The position numbers and the translations under genes were made by a program. Below are positions 11,471-24,204 of a DNA stretch of 64,000 nucleotides, piece after piece (the first letter of the stretch is position 1; the number at the start of each line of letters is the position of its first letter). The notes below the pieces were generated by a model, which had not been told where the DNA came from, ran no database searches, and saw nothing but the letters and a program-made list of their open reading frames with translations. The DNA is from Cynocephalus volans. Lineage: Eukaryota; Chordata; Mammalia; Dermoptera; Cynocephalidae. The stretch covers positions 50,319,095 to 50,383,094 of the forward strand of contig NC_084464.1 of NCBI RefSeq assembly GCF_027409185.1, read 5' to 3'.

Positions 11471-13004
11471 CAGCTGTGCTGCTCTCTCTCCCTTGGCCAC
11501 GCTATCTTGAAAAGCTATGACTGTCAAGATGTGCCCACCCTGCTGTTGGGAGTTTGCCAGGAGAAGGGACCAGCATTGACAGGAGAAGAGTGACCTCAGC
11601 CTCCACCCACCGTGCAGCTGGGGAGCTTTGTTGTCCAAACAAACAGCGGCCTGGAAGTAATTCATCAAAGCAAACCAAAAAGTTCCAGGGTTTAATTTTT
11701 ATTCCTAAAGGAAGAAAATAATCCTGAGTTCTCAATGACCATGAGCTACAAAGGAAGTCAAAGGTGGGTTGACAAGGAGTCCCTCTCCCTCCAAGTCAGG
11801 GCCAAAGGACCAGCAGGCGTGACGTCTCCAGACACATGGCAGAAGGCCCTGATCCCACCACACAGCACTGTCCACCCAGCCCACTTGTCAGGCCGACCCG
11901 TCAGGCAAACATGCAGGCTGGAGCCCAGGCACCTTCTCAGCCAAAGCAAACACTTTGCTCTCCCTGCCCAGGGCTCTCTGCTCTTAATTCAGCACTCAGC
12001 GCTGCCGCGGCTTCTGCAGGAGAGCTCATTAACGGGGAATGTGCGATTATCAGCCAGGGAGCAGAAGCCCAGAGAGGGAGATTTAACATAAGCCTCGCTG
12101 GCTCTTAAACTTCACCAAGGGCCAGGATGAATCTACCTGATTTAGGATTCATAGAAAAGCCGTGGAACGTTTAAATCCCTGCCAGGGGCGTGTGTGGACA
12201 GGTATATGTCCCCCGTAAGTGGCATTAGTCATCCTTGGAGTCAGATCTGCCATTTCCAACTGCCAAGGATGGTTTTTACATCTGAGAAAATGAGGTTAAC
12301 CCCTTTCAAGAGGCCTTTTAAAAAAAATCTTCCTTAATCTCTGAGTTTGGAAGTATTTCCATCTGGAAAGGAACCTTGGTGTGACCTCCACAGCCACACA
12401 TCCGTCTTCCCCAGGTGTGCAGGAGGAGGCCCTGCCAGGGAGCCACCGAGCCCGCCTTCCCCAGCCTGTCCAGCTCCTCTCCAGCTCTCTCCTGTGTTCA
12501 GGAACCCTCCCGGGGAAAGGGAAAGAGCACAGAATTGGAGGGAAAGAGACCTAAATTCAAGGGCCATCTCTGCCCTGTGTGACCTGGGGCAGGTCACCTC
12601 CCTGAAGCTCCTTCTCAGTGTCCGTCATGTACAGATTCCACCCTTGCCTGGGCTGGGAGCCCCTCCTGAGAGTGTCCATAAAAGTCCCTCATAAACTGCC
12701 AAGCACCACGGAGTAGTTAGCAGGGAAGTCGGCCTCCGTGTGAGAACTGGCCCAACACCATGAGGTGTGATTTTTTAAATAGTGTATCTGTAGCAGCACC
12801 CTCTGTCCTAGGAAGCCACAGTAATCAAAATCCCAATATAGACTGAGAGCTCTGTCCCTGAACTGGAGTTCACACAGTGAATGAACTAGAAATGGTACCT
12901 TTTATTTTGTGTTGAGGTCTGAGCATGAGGAACTGTGTCCTACAGTGTAGTGTGCTCACAGCCCTGTTCTGTAGTGTTTCTTCCCCGCCCCTCCCCTGCC
13001 AATC

Positions 13005-13175
13005 CCTGGACCAGAGAGATGAAAGCAGTGGGTTTCAGCCCTGGCTGTGCATGGGAGTCACCTGGGACCACCCCAGAGATCCTGATGTAATGAGTCTGGG
13101 GTGTGGCCTGGGCTTCAGGATTTCTAAGGGCTTCCAGGGGTTTCCTTCATGCAGCAGAGCTGGGAACCATGCCTC
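13005..13175 (+). repeat. MER5A-type DNA transposon
   Basis: Matches the short non-autonomous hAT element MER5A: GGGTTTCAGCCCTGGCTGTG, GGGAGTCACCTGGGACCACC, GTCTGGGGTGTGGCCTGGGC and TTCAGGATTTCTAAGGGC. Confidence 0.65.
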
Positions 13176-13622
13176 TGGAGTGATGGGAACACACCACTTT
13201 CATAAGGTCTGGTGCACCTTGTCTTCTTCCTTCCTTTTCTAGAATTCAATTAGGACAGGTCAGAATATCTTAAAAATAAGGACCATCTCTGTTTAATTAA
13301 ACAGTGAGGCCAGCCTGGGTCTTGCACACAGAACTAGATCTGAAGGGCTCATAGCCTTGAATTGTTTTCAATCTCTTCCTCCCCACTACCTCCCACATTC
13401 AATGTGTCACCAAGAATTACCAGTTTGTCCTCAGCAGTATCAAGCAGACCAAGCCCACACTTTTCACCCACTGCCAGGTCCCCATGGCCGCACCTGGTTG
13501 GCTGCAGCTGCCTCCTCTCCCATTCCCTCACCAGCCTCACCACTCAATCTCTCTGCCCACTACAATTTTAAAAAGTACTATGTTCATTACCTTACCCAAG
13601 AATCTCAGAAATTCCCTTTTGC

Positions 13623-13725
13623 TTTTTTTTTTTTTTTTGTGGCAGCAGGACAATACAGAGATCAAATCTTGAACCTTGTTGTTATCAGCACCACGCTCTA
13701 ACCAAGTGAGCTAACCAGCCAGCCC
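13623..13725 (-). repeat. tRNA-Ile-derived SINE (CYN-like), minus strand
   Basis: Read on the minus strand it begins GGCTGGCTGGTTAGCTCACT, continues with an isoleucine-tRNA-like arm (GTGGTGCTGATAACA) and a decayed B box, and ends in a poly-A tail (poly-T at 13623-13638 on the plus strand). CTTTTGCTTTT is present on both sides as a probable target-site duplication. There is no tRNA-unrelated body. Confidence 0.8.
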
Positions 13726-13774
13726 TCTTTTGCTTTTATTATATTAGCCATACTTTAAGCAAATTAATTGCAAG

Positions 13775-13955
13775 TCACTCATACCAGTCCTTCTCACACT
13801 GTAATGTGCCAGTGAATATAAGGATTTTGTTAAAATGCAGATTCTGATCCAGTCAGTCTGGGTGGGGTCCCAGACCCAGCATTTCTTAACAAGCTCCCAT
13901 AGGATGCCAGTGCCGCTGGTCCCTGGATCATGCTTTGAGAAGCAAGGAGGTATGC
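13775..13955 (+). repeat. MER5A-type DNA transposon
   Basis: Contains CCAGTCCTTCTCACACTGTA, TTGTTAAAATGCAGATTCTG, CTGGGTGGGGTCCCAGACCC and TAACAAGCTCCCATAGGATG, in the order of MER5-like elements. Confidence 0.6.
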
Positions 13956-14482
13956 TAGCTACCTTGCTTTTTCCAGAGAGCTCTGGCAACTTGGAAATGA
14001 AGAATGCAAGGCCTAGAGAACTAACGAGATCTGCCCAAAGTCACACCACAGGTTGGGAATCATCCTGGCTAGAACTCAGGGGCCCTGGTTCTCAATCTAG
14101 AGAACCCTTCTCCATGCCTAGCCACAGGAGGTGACAGGATGGGGGCCACGGGGTCAGGAGGAGCCATTCTGAATTATAATTCATATCTAGAGCAAAAGGC
14201 AAGGAGAGGCTCTCAGGGGATCAAGTAGGAGGTCAGTGAAAACCACAGGGTTGGAAAATGAGTGTTGGTCCTGGCCCAGGAAGATGAAACTTTTGCAAAG
14301 GGCAGAGGAAGCATCTTCCCTCAGACATTGGGGAGTAAATGTGGCCCCGGGAGGCAGGACACAAAGATGTGCTGCCCAAGGCCTGGGCAGTGGCCAGCAG
14401 CCTCCTCTCCTCCCCCTTCAGTCCCAGTGAAAGTCAGTGCCCACGTGCACAGCCTAACCAGGAGCATCCTGTCTCCTTTCAG

Positions 14483-14499
14483 GTTTGGGAGGCAACTGA
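14483..14499 (+). CDS. KIF6: KIF6 terminal coding exon
   Basis: Only 17 coding bases: GT completes the Cys codon begun at 8314, followed by TTG GGA GGC AAC TGA (Leu-Gly-Gly-Asn-stop). The acceptor is a polypyrimidine tract plus AG at 14481-14482. The resulting C terminus, KKCLGGN, is very close to the human KIF6 ending as I recall it (KKCLGSN), which is what identifies so short an exon. The exon is far below the size that ORF prediction can find. The rest of the exon is 3' UTR. Confidence 0.8.
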
Positions 14500-15480
14500 A
14501 TTTCCAGTAGGAGTCCAGCCTGCGCTGTGCCAGCGAGAATGAAGTGCAGATGAAGACACCACCCCTCACTCGCTCTGGCTTCAGAAATGATCTATGGGCT
14601 GCTGGGAGCAACTAGTGACTTTGATTCCAATGGAGGGGGCTGTGTTTCTTTAAGGATGATGACCTGGAGACCGCCAGAGAGGTTGGGGATGAGGCTGACA
14701 GTGACATCCTCTGTGTGGTTGCTGGAGCTGCTGGCAGGGCTGGGCAATGCCAGGCACTAGGGGATGGATAAGGGCGTCAGCTCATTATTGTAGTGAAGCT
14801 TCCCATAGAGAAAGATAAGCCTCTGAGATTATGAAATGGTACCATCACAGTGTAGTGGCAGGGGACGCTCACATTCCTGGAATGGGGGGATGGGAATAAT
14901 AACTAGTTGTTTTTAGCTATTTACTGGCCCCGGCCCTGGTTTAGAAGCCCAGGAATGGCTGTGGCAGGCCAGGCAGGACATCAGAGCCACAGGCGAGGCA
15001 GTAGAATGCAGGGCATCTTGATGGCCAATCCCGGTCTCCCAGACCAAACCCTCCCCCATCACCCTCATGGCCAGGATGACCTGTGGGCAGTGCCTGGAGC
15101 AGCTGTGGCTCTAGGGAGCCATCCATGCTGCAGAGTCTAAGGACATCACAGCACCAAGAGCAGTGGACAGCTCCCGGGAGCTCTGTAGGGAGCTTGAGAG
15201 AGGGCAGTGTGGGCACCTCGGGACTCACAGCCTTCACCCAGCCACTTGGGGCTGAACACTCTGCTCCAATGGGAAAGCATAGCTGCCGGGAGGGTCCTCT
15301 CAATGATTCCTCTCAACACTCCAGGCAGTGGCTCGGTGACGCAGACCCAGTGGTGGACGCCCGTGGAGAACCGCGGCCTGCATCAGGGGCTCCAGCCCGG
15401 CTGCGGTTGGGAGGGGGTGGGAGTGGGAGAGGGCGGCACCTGGAAGAGAAGCTAATGGAATAAAGTGCTTGTCCACGGCT
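14500..15480 (+). other. KIF6: KIF6 3' untranslated region (inferred)
   Basis: The sequence follows the KIF6 stop codon and reaches the first good polyadenylation signal at 15459. It contains no open frame with coding character. The length is an inference from the position of the AATAAA. Confidence 0.5.
15459..15464 (+). terminator. KIF6: KIF6 candidate polyadenylation signal AATAAA
   Basis: Canonical AATAAA, 960 bases after the KIF6 stop, followed by a GT-containing stretch. A second AATAAA near 15962 sits in an old repeat-like context and is a less likely site. Confidence 0.5.
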
Positions 15481-16225
15481 CCCGTTATCTCTGTCCTGTA
15501 AATACAGGACCTCGTGACCCTGGAGGGAGAGCAGAGAAATAATATGGTATAATTGGCTTGATTTTTCCTTTTTTAGAACTGGGTAAAAGGGTCATGCAGG
15601 AGAAGATAAAATCATTATCTTTCAAAGCTAGGCAGGCCCATAGAGCTCCTCTAATCCACACCCCTAGTTTACATAATTAGAAAACTGAAGCAAAAAGGAA
15701 ACGTGGCTCGCTGTTGTACAGCTAGTTAGTGGGAAATGTCCCCTCCTCATGGGAGCTTTCCCCAACCACCCCACCTAGAATAACCTCTAGCTGCTCTCTA
15801 TCCCATTACTGTTTTATTTTCTTCATCACCACCTGACACTATCTTTCTTTACTTGTTTATTTTTGTAATGGCCTGCAACCCCCATAAGACTAAAAGCTCC
15901 ATGACAACAGGGACATATTTGTCTTGCTCACTGCTGTGTCCCCAGCACAGAGTCAGTGTTCAATAAATAGTCCTTCAATTAATGAGGGGCAGAGTCAGAC
16001 CCAGATGTGCTCCTCAGGCTAGCATCAATCCTACGACCACTCTGTGGCTCTGTAGCCAAGTCCCATCAGGGCAGGGGCCAGTCTCTCTGGTCCACTCCTG
16101 GCCCTCACAGTTCTATGGCACATGGTAAGTCTTCAGTAGAGTCTGTAGAACCAGGGGAAGAACAAACAGATACCTTACAACCTGATTCTAGAAGTCTCCC
16201 CAAGAGTCCACGGGGCACACATATA

Positions 16226-16228
<3 letters not shown>

Positions 16229-16270
<42 letters not shown>
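16229..16270. repeat. (CA)n microsatellite
   Basis: About 21 uninterrupted AC dinucleotides. Confidence 0.97.
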
Positions 16271-16272
<2 letters not shown>

Positions 16273-16989
16273 AGAAGTCATGAAAATAGCATAGAGTTTG
16301 CCAGTGTCCCTCGTGGCATTCTTTGGAGCCCTCGGCCTTCTAGAACTGCTTTGAGTCTATTGACTTTAGGTCTCCCCCTAAAACGTTATCTCCTGGATCC
16401 AAAGGCCTTATTGACAGATTTGTGGTATGGCCCCTGCACGGTATGAACCATCCTCCTGGAGCAACCACTAAGACAGGGAAGGAAATGAAGAAGACAGAAA
16501 AACAGACGACCCAGAGGATCTCGGGCCATGAGTGTCCTGCTAAGCTGGTCATATGCAAAGTATGTGTAGCCTCCAGCTCAAAACGTTCCTTCCTAATGGA
16601 AGCGGGACCTTGGGTGTGGATACATGCTTGACCACAGCGCATCTTCCCCAAAGTTCATTGCCTCTGCAAATGGGAGAAATGGATGGAATGCTTTAAAAAG
16701 ACTCCAGAGATCCACCTGGATGGACAAGAAGTATCTGAGTTCACTCGAGCCAAAATATGGGGTTTTGCAAAATGTGTTCTGGAAAGCAGCCTGGCCATGG
16801 GCTCCAGCCCAGTCCCCGCTAGAATCCCACTGGTGCTACCATTCCCTTGTCAGGAAGTGGGGTGGGGGAAGGGTCGGAATGTGGATTGCTTGGACCTTGC
16901 CAAAAGGGATTTCCAGAAAGCAAGATAAAGAATCAGTAGTATATTAAATAACTTGTTTAAATTCTTGACTGCCCAGAATAGAATTACAC

Positions 16990-17406
16990 ATCCAAAGCTT
17001 TGCCGTGGCCTCAGTGGGCGGAGTATACTCCATGACCCCTTACATTTGGGCTTGGCTCTGTGATTTGCTTTGACCAATGGGATGTTGGCAAACATGATGC
17101 AAGCAGAGGCTAGAAATGCACTTGCATAGTTGGGCTTGCCTCTCGCACTCCAGTGATCTGTCTTGAGATAAACATGCCCTGGGTAGCTGCTGCCCTTCAG
17201 TCTAAATCCTGGAACATTCAAAGAACAGACCTGAGTCCAGGCTATAGCCTGGAGCAGAGCTTTCCAGTCAAGCCCAGCCGGGATCAGCTGAACCGTGGCT
17301 GATCCGAAAGACCTATCATCATGAGAATAAATGCTTCTTGTCATAAACCACTGAGATTCAGGGTAGTTCATTACATAGCATTAATTGTAGCAATAGCTGA
17401 CTGAAC
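16990..17406 (+). repeat. MLT1-type MaLR LTR
   Basis: Ends with the characteristic series AATAAATGCTTCTTGTCATA, AACCACTGAGATTCAGGGTA and AGCAATAGCTGACTGAACAG. The body has TTGACCAATGGGATGTTGGC. The left end is approximate. Confidence 0.65.
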
Positions 17407-17860
17407 AGAAACTCAGAGATGGTACATCTCAGAATTTTTGAGTCCAGAGTTCATTCCATCTCTTCGTGCCATGTATTGAAAGGTGCTTGAGAGTAGGTTG
17501 TACATGAGTGGACTGCCACTTACAGCCAATATGGAGCAACAGGGACTTGATTTATCCTCCTGCTTTACCCTCCTGCTTTAAATGACTGAAAACTAGACAA
17601 CACATATAAACATCGGTTTGCAGATGTTGAACAATAGACAGTCCAGGGCATTGATTCCCCAAGAGGAGGGGAACAAATGAGGTGAGTCCTATGACTGCTC
17701 CAACTTACTGCCTGCAGAGAGTTTGCAGGCTGCAGCTCAGGAAGGGGGAACTGGGTGGAGTCTGGTGGTTTCCCGGAGTTGAGGAAATGGAGCTGGAATC
17801 CAGGGAGGCCAAGGTAGCTTAAATTTGCAAGACAGAGTCCCAGAGGTGGGGGGGGAGAAA

Positions 17861-17881
17861 AAGAGAGAGAGAGAGAGAGAA
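17861..17881. repeat. (GA)n microsatellite
   Basis: Short run of GA dinucleotides after a G-rich stretch. Confidence 0.9.
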
Positions 17882-18189
17882 CATGCTCTGGAGATCTTCA
17901 GAGGGCTACTCTTGAGTCTTCGGGCAACTGCCAATCAATGTCTGCCTGTGAGGAAACTACCCAAGGCAGGAGAAAGAACCACCAGAAAGGAACAGGTGGA
18001 ATAATTTACAGATAACACAGGGCTGGGAGTAGTTCATGTTTCCAACAGCCAGAGTGGAGAAACTCTTCACAAAAGGGTCACTGAATAGAGACACAGAAGG
18101 GTATTGCCTCAGAAGTGGGGGCAAATTAGCCCTAGAGGAAAGATCGCTCTGGTCCTACATAACAAAACTTTAAAAAGCCAGCCTCAGAA

Positions 18190-18490
18190 GAGTCAAATTG
18201 TTTCCAGTGAGCTGCCAACTAACTTCACTGATTCTTAAAATAAAATTCAAAAATATTTAAAGGAATACGAGTACAACACACACACACACACACAAATAAA
18301 ATCCAGTATCTCACAGTGTGGAATTCACAAAGTATGGCAACGAATAAAAAATTACCAGGCTTGCAAAGAAGCAGGAAAATATGGAGCATATGAGAATAAA
18401 AACCAATCGATACAAACAGAAACAGACCCCAAGAATGACATAGATGGTAAAATAAGTGCACAAGAACATTTTTGAAAATGCAATGGAAGC
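18190..18490 (+). repeat. Old L1/HAL1-like internal fragment
   Basis: AATTACCAGGCTTGCAAAGA, AGCAGGAAAATATGGAGCAT and AACAGAAACAGACCCCAAGA match the ORF1-proximal region of old L1 or HAL1 elements. A short CA repeat interrupts it at 18277-18293. Confidence 0.5.
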
Positions 18491-18559
18491 GTTTAAAATA
18501 TAGGCAGAAAGTTGCTCTTTGTAATTCCTTAAATGTAAACGTGGCTCATTCATCTGGTC

Positions 18560-18860
18560 ATTCTTTAACAGGGATATCCATCCACTGTGCTAAGTTCTGA
18601 GGAGTCTCAGGTGACCAAGACAGAGCAAGTGCCAGCCCTCCTGGAACTTACATTCTAATTAGGAAGGTGGATGATAAAGAAGCAAACAAGAGAATATGAG
18701 TTAAGAAGGAGTGGGGTGGGACAGGATGGGCCTGGGCTCACTGTCAAGTGGGTAAGGGTGTGGGAGCGGGGCGAAGTGTGGAGGGGCAGGCAGAGAAGGA
18801 AGGCTTAGAACGAGGGTGGCAGGTGAGGGGTTCGGTGACGTGAGGAAGCATGGGACATGG
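18560..18860 (+). repeat. Fragment of the old dispersed repeat
   Basis: Contains CCACTGTGCTAAGTTCTGAG, CTCCTGGAACTTACATTCTA and GGATGATAAAGAAGCAAACA, matching the 5' part of the family seen at 9.5 kb. Confidence 0.5.
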
Positions 18861-21049
18861 AGTGCAGCAGAAAAGAGGATTTGTGGGGATTCGGGCCATA
18901 TGAGATGTGGAGAGAGAGAGTGCTCTGCCATGTGTGTCCAGGGCTTTCAGGCAGAGTCGGTGTGGAGAGGTTAGCTGTGAACGGTGAGAGCTGAAAACAT
19001 CCGTGCGAAGTGTGGGAGGGGAAGTAGCATCATCTTTAATACTGACTCCACCTCGCTACGTGGAAAGTCGCCTCTGGATGTGGCGCTGGATGCTCCTCTG
19101 TAGGCACGGGAGGAGGCAGCAGCCCTCTCTAGGGGAAACTGCTTTATGCAGGGTTTCCACGGCCCTCTGCCAGCCAGCAGGGCTGAGCCAGTTTTATGCA
19201 ACTGAGGGGCAAGAGCAAAGAGCAGGGAGCTGGTTAGGTCTGTGCTCCTTCCTCTCAATTCACTCAAGAAGGCAGCCTTTTCCAGGCCAACCCAAGTCTC
19301 CTCTGGCCCCAGGTGTGTGATCTGTTGTCATCTTTTCTCTGAAATAACTTTTGGGTTTGTCTTTTCTATCACCATCCTTACACCAAGGCAAGCAGGTCTC
19401 CTGCCCTTGACCCCATGCCTCAGGGGATCCTGTGCTTTGAAGTGCTTTGCTAGAAACTTTCTAAGTCTACCTTTGGTGCTGGGATCAGCCATGGCCACCA
19501 ATGTCATCGATGTGGGCCACCTCTAACACAGCTGGGAGCTCTACAGCTCATGCATTGGGTCAACCAGATGTCCCAATATGCTCTAGGACTCAGGCCTGTA
19601 GAGTTTTCCTGGGGCCTCTTGGTTAGTTTCTGGTTCCAAGAGAACAGCCTAATGAGCAAATCATCCCCACTGACTGGTGATGGCATTACTTTCATGGCAG
19701 TATTTGAGACTGGGCCATCAGACTGGTGCTGACATGCTGATTTGAGTGACTCAACATCAAGAGAGAGGGGTATGGTCCTCCCACTCTTGTCATGCTTCCA
19801 GGGGGCATTTACCTGATGTTCCACAACAAACTGACCCCCCCTCCACTAAGGTTTTCAGGCGAGCCAATTCTCTGCAGAAATTATAAACTTCAGTGACCCA
19901 TTAAAAGGGGTGGAGAGCTAGGAGTCTGTGACAGACACTGTCACAGCCCTGCTCATAACCCCCCGCCCACCTGGAGGTCATGTGCAGCTTTAGCAGACAG
20001 TCTCCATGTACATCAACAGCTTCCTGTCCTGAGCACCTGCATCTCTCTAGCTGAAGGTTCTCTTTGGACACAGGAGCACTCCCAGCCCATGTGCAGGACA
20101 GGCTGGCAGTGCAGGCATGGAGCAATCCTCAATTAATGAGGGACAGGAGTTTGGGGATAAGCACCCCAGCTTCTTCACCACTCTGTGGGACAACTCTAAA
20201 GTGAGCTCTACCCTGTCTCCCAGAGGTCCCCAGCAGGATTGAGCCCCAGTTGCCCACAGCAGTCACCTGTTCAGTTATGTACCCCACGTTGCCCACCTTC
20301 CCTTCCCCGTCTCTCTTCCCCACCAGTGCTCCCCAGGATCACGTCCCAGATGAACTACTCGCACCCACATTATGCTCAGGATCTGCTCTGAGGGAAGCCC
20401 CACTTAGACAAGGGCTGTGGGGCTCTTTCAGTCACGCTCTCTGGGCTGGTGAAAATGGGAACCCCCTCCCGCACTTCCACCATAGCCCCACTCTTAGCCC
20501 TGCTTCCTGAACAAGATCAGTAACAGATGTATTTGTTTGTTTCGAGGTTTTCCCTTGAGTCAGCTTTCCCCGTCCTCTCTGCTGGTCACAGAGAAGGCTG
20601 GACCTCCTCTGACATCATAGTCTCTGGTCACCAGGGCAGATAAAGACCCATTCCTAACTGCCCCACCCCCGCCTCCACATGTGACATTCTCCTACAGCCT
20701 TCCTGTGGAGAGACCTCCAGGAGCCCAAGCACCCACATCCAGAACCCAGCCCCTGGTGCCATCTGTCAGGCGGCAGGGTCTGAAACCAGGATGCTTCTGT
20801 CCACTTGCCCTTTCCTACAGGCCCGCACTTGGGGCAGGTGGGCCTTGTCTTCTACTCTTGGTTCCAGTTTGGAAAGCGTCCTTTTTTATCTGTGCGGATG
20901 TGTCCATTGGGTGACTTCACAAGCGAATACCTATGTGGGTTGCTGGGGTGGGCGGCCTGTCCTTTTCCTTATCTCAGGGCTCATTCAGGTGGAAAGAGGC
21001 CCGTGCCCAGCTGCTCTGTTTCCTCTGCACTCGCTGTCCGTTGTACATG

Positions 21050-21300
21050 AAATTGATCTGAGGGGTGTTTTTCTTCTTTTTCCTCCAATCGCTTTATTGG
21101 TTCAGCCTCGGAAAGTCCCTTATCACCTCCGGATGTCAGGCCATGCTCTGCCATCAGGCCTGGCCACGTTAGACTCTCCATTAATTGATTTTTCCCTCCC
21201 CCCTTGGGAAACTCCGTCCATTAGTGGCAATAATTCCCTGAAAGGGATTATAAATCATTTCTTGTGTCCACCCCTCGCTCACTGTGGAGTGGTGTCCAAG
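21050..21300. promoter_or_regulatory. Candidate conserved non-coding element
   Basis: An AT-rich, non-repeat block amid G+C-rich intergenic sequence, with homeodomain-type motifs: CCATTAATTGATTTTTCCC (about 21179-21197) and GGATTATAAATCATTTC (from about 21245). No repeat family was recognised. The function is a guess from base composition and motif clustering, 5 kb upstream of the KCNK16 pseudogene. Confidence 0.3.
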
Positions 21301-24204
21301 TGGGGAGATGGAACGTTCGATGGACAGGGGAGGTCCCTGCTGTCCCGCAGGTTCTTCCCTAAGCCTGGCCGAGTGCTGACCCCACAAGACTACAGCAAAC
21401 TAGAAAGAGAAGCCAAAACAGGTGGCAGCTCACAGAGGGCATCAGGGAGTATGCGCAGAACGAGTAAGGGAAGGCAGGGAGGAAGAAAGAGGCCTCCGCT
21501 GTGGTGCAGAGTGCTTTGAGGACCTCCTGAGCTGATGTGTCCCCCAACTTCCACAATTATGTTTCCATTTCGTTGGCTTTTGTGGCCTTAAGGTATTCAG
21601 AAGTCCCCCATTAAGCCGGACATGCTCCTGAGAAAGATTCTATCCTAAACCCAGTGAGGGTAGGCCGTGCTGGGCTTTGGGTGGTTTGTAAAAGCCTGAG
21701 TGTAAGTGGAGGATGTGAGGGTGCGACCAGAGAGTGGAATGACGGGAGGCCACCCCTGTTCTGGCCAATTTTGCCAACACATAGTAGGTTCTCAACAGAA
21801 AGTCCATAACGAATGGAGTGTTTTGCCCCTGGTGAAGCTGGTACCACTTCCTGCCCAGGACCTGAGGGAGGGAGGGCACCGTGGTGGCTGATTCAGCCTC
21901 CCTCCACCCCAGCCCATCAGGGACGTCCCTCTGGCCCCCAGCGCTCAGCCCTCTCTCCCCTGCAGATGGCCCATCCTCTTTCCCTTCATTTCCTTCTACT
22001 TAGAACAACCACCATTCCCTGTGAACTGTGTCCAGAACGATTGAGGAAATTCGGTGCTAAAGAGTTGCTCAGTCCTGCCTGACGTCCTCCAGACACCGAT
22101 GGATGAACTTTCTAAGTGATCCACGAGAGGACTCTTCACATAGTGAGCTTCTCCAGGGCAATCGGAGTTTGATGATCGCACGGCCTTGTAGGTGTCACCA
22201 CAACCCTGGCTTAAACCAGGAACTGGAGAGTCTGTAGTAGAGATGACCGCCAGCACTCTGCACCCCATCTCTCCAAAACACGAGTGAAAAGACCAAGCAA
22301 GGGTGCGTTTCGTGACCCCAGTTGCTTTCTTCTCCCACCAAGACAAACTCACAACCCTGCGAGGTGCTGTCTGGGAATGTGCCCGACTGTGTGAGGCGGG
22401 GACGGCTCCACAGGATGGCTTCAGAGATTCCCAGATGGCCTCTGGGGAATCCAGCAGGATTCCAGAGAACATGGGTTCCCATCACACACCACCCCTCCCA
22501 GACAGGGCCACACCTAAGCCACAGATGGATGAAAGGCTGCAGACACCCGCCCTTCCTCAGCACTTGTCACAGTGTCAGGTTGTTCTTAAGGCACAGCCTC
22601 CACGTCCCCACCTTCGCCTCAGCTCACTGGGCTGTGTTGTGTTGTTTTCTTTTTGGCCTTAAAGCAGATGAAGAACCCTGTGTTACCACTGTCTTGATCA
22701 CTGACATGCTGAAAATAATAAAATTCTCCCCCTCGTGTTTATATTCTGTAAAGTCTCTCTCTCGCTCTCTTCCTCTGTCCTTCTTACAAAAACAACAACC
22801 GTCGCTTGTCCTGCACAGACCAGCCACAGTATCTGCCACACCACAGTGCCTTTCAGGTGACACCTGCACATGGGATGTCCCCGTGCCCTCGATGGGGCAG
22901 ATCAGCTGATGGTGGCACTAAAGACAGCCTGTCCTCTGCCGGTCAGACACCTATGAAGGGCCACCACGAAAAGGCACGCATGGACACTCAGCCCCTCTGT
23001 AGAGGATTTGAGCCAAGAACCACCAAGAGAGACGAACAGGGTGGTGGGAGCCAAAGCTGACCAGATGCCAGGAGGTCGGCTGGAGTGCAGCTCCAGGTGG
23101 AGGCAGGTAAGTGGCGGACAGGACAGGGACTGGGACAGAGGAGCGGGCAGCACACCTGAGGACAGAGGTCAGGTCACGCTGAGGGCAGAGGGTTAGGTGT
23201 TCCAGAACCCTGGCTGCTCCTGGCTTCCTACAGCAAATGATCTCAATTATCTGAGATAACTGGAGTGTACTCCTATTCCTTCCAACTCAAGTAAGCCTTG
23301 AGTGATTTTTTTTAGGAACTCATGTAACCATTGGAAAGTAACAGAATACCTAGAAGTGACTTATATAAACAGGATTTATGTTTCTAACATAAAAAGATAT
23401 TTAGAGACAGGAGTGTGCAGGATTTGGCTGTCTTAGCAATTCCCTTGACCTTTCCCTCGTGGGCACAAGATGGCTCAGCACATCTAGACATCTGCGCATC
23501 CCAGACAGTAAGAAGAAGAAAGGTGGGGCCAGCTGCAGCTGAATCTGTTTTCAGGACAGAACAACTTTGCCCCAAACCTCAGCAGCCAACCCTCCCTAAT
23601 TATGGTCAGGACTGGGTCACATGGACACCCCAGCTGCAAGGGAGCTTGGGAAAGTGGGTGCAAAAGGACTCTCAGATCTCCTTCCCAGGCTTTAATGTGC
23701 TTTTCTTCCGTCAGCCTGGCCTGCACGCGGGGCTCTCCAGTGGACCGTCTGTAGGCTACTGGAGCCATTTTGCCTGCACGTGCGCAGAGCCTGAAATGCC
23801 CCAGTGACTGACAGTGTGGGACTATGAGAGCCCAGCTCCCCTGCCCCCACTTGGGACTAACTGGGGTGTGCACTCCGCACCAGAGCTCCCCAGGAACCAG
23901 GCTGAGCCTGGAACTACGGTGCCTTGCGTGGCTTTCTCCTCCGCCTGGTCCTGCTTGTGCTGCTCCCTGATCAGTCTTCACCCTCCTCTACTGCTTGTGC
24001 TCAAATGCCTCTTTCAGGGGCTGCTCCTGGGGAACCCGCCTGAGACAGCAGGGACAGGATTACCATGATGGGTTCGACCAATTATGCTCCATGGCCTGGG
24101 TTGACATGTACAAAACTGGTGCTCTGCTAGCCAGGAGAAAAGGATTTGGGGCAGGCAGTTCACAGTGTCTGTTGCTGCAGCTCGTTAAAGGAAACATCAG
24201 AAAA

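Larger units (their letters stand above)
8315..14482 (+). other. KIF6: KIF6 last intron
   Basis: This 6.2 kb intron runs between the two C-terminal KIF6 exons, with GTAAGT at the 5' end and TTTCAG at 14477-14482. It holds a near-complete 1.5 kb copy of an old dispersed repeat (about 9465-10990), two MER5A-type elements near 13.0 and 13.8 kb, MIR fragments, and a minus-strand tRNA-Ile-derived SINE at 13623-13725. A conserved-looking stretch lies near 12.0-12.1 kb. Confidence 0.75.

Noticed and set aside
20791-21519. 242-codon open frame on the plus strand
   Set aside because: No domain, no splice or family support, and it crosses the AT-rich candidate non-coding element. Judged a chance frame.
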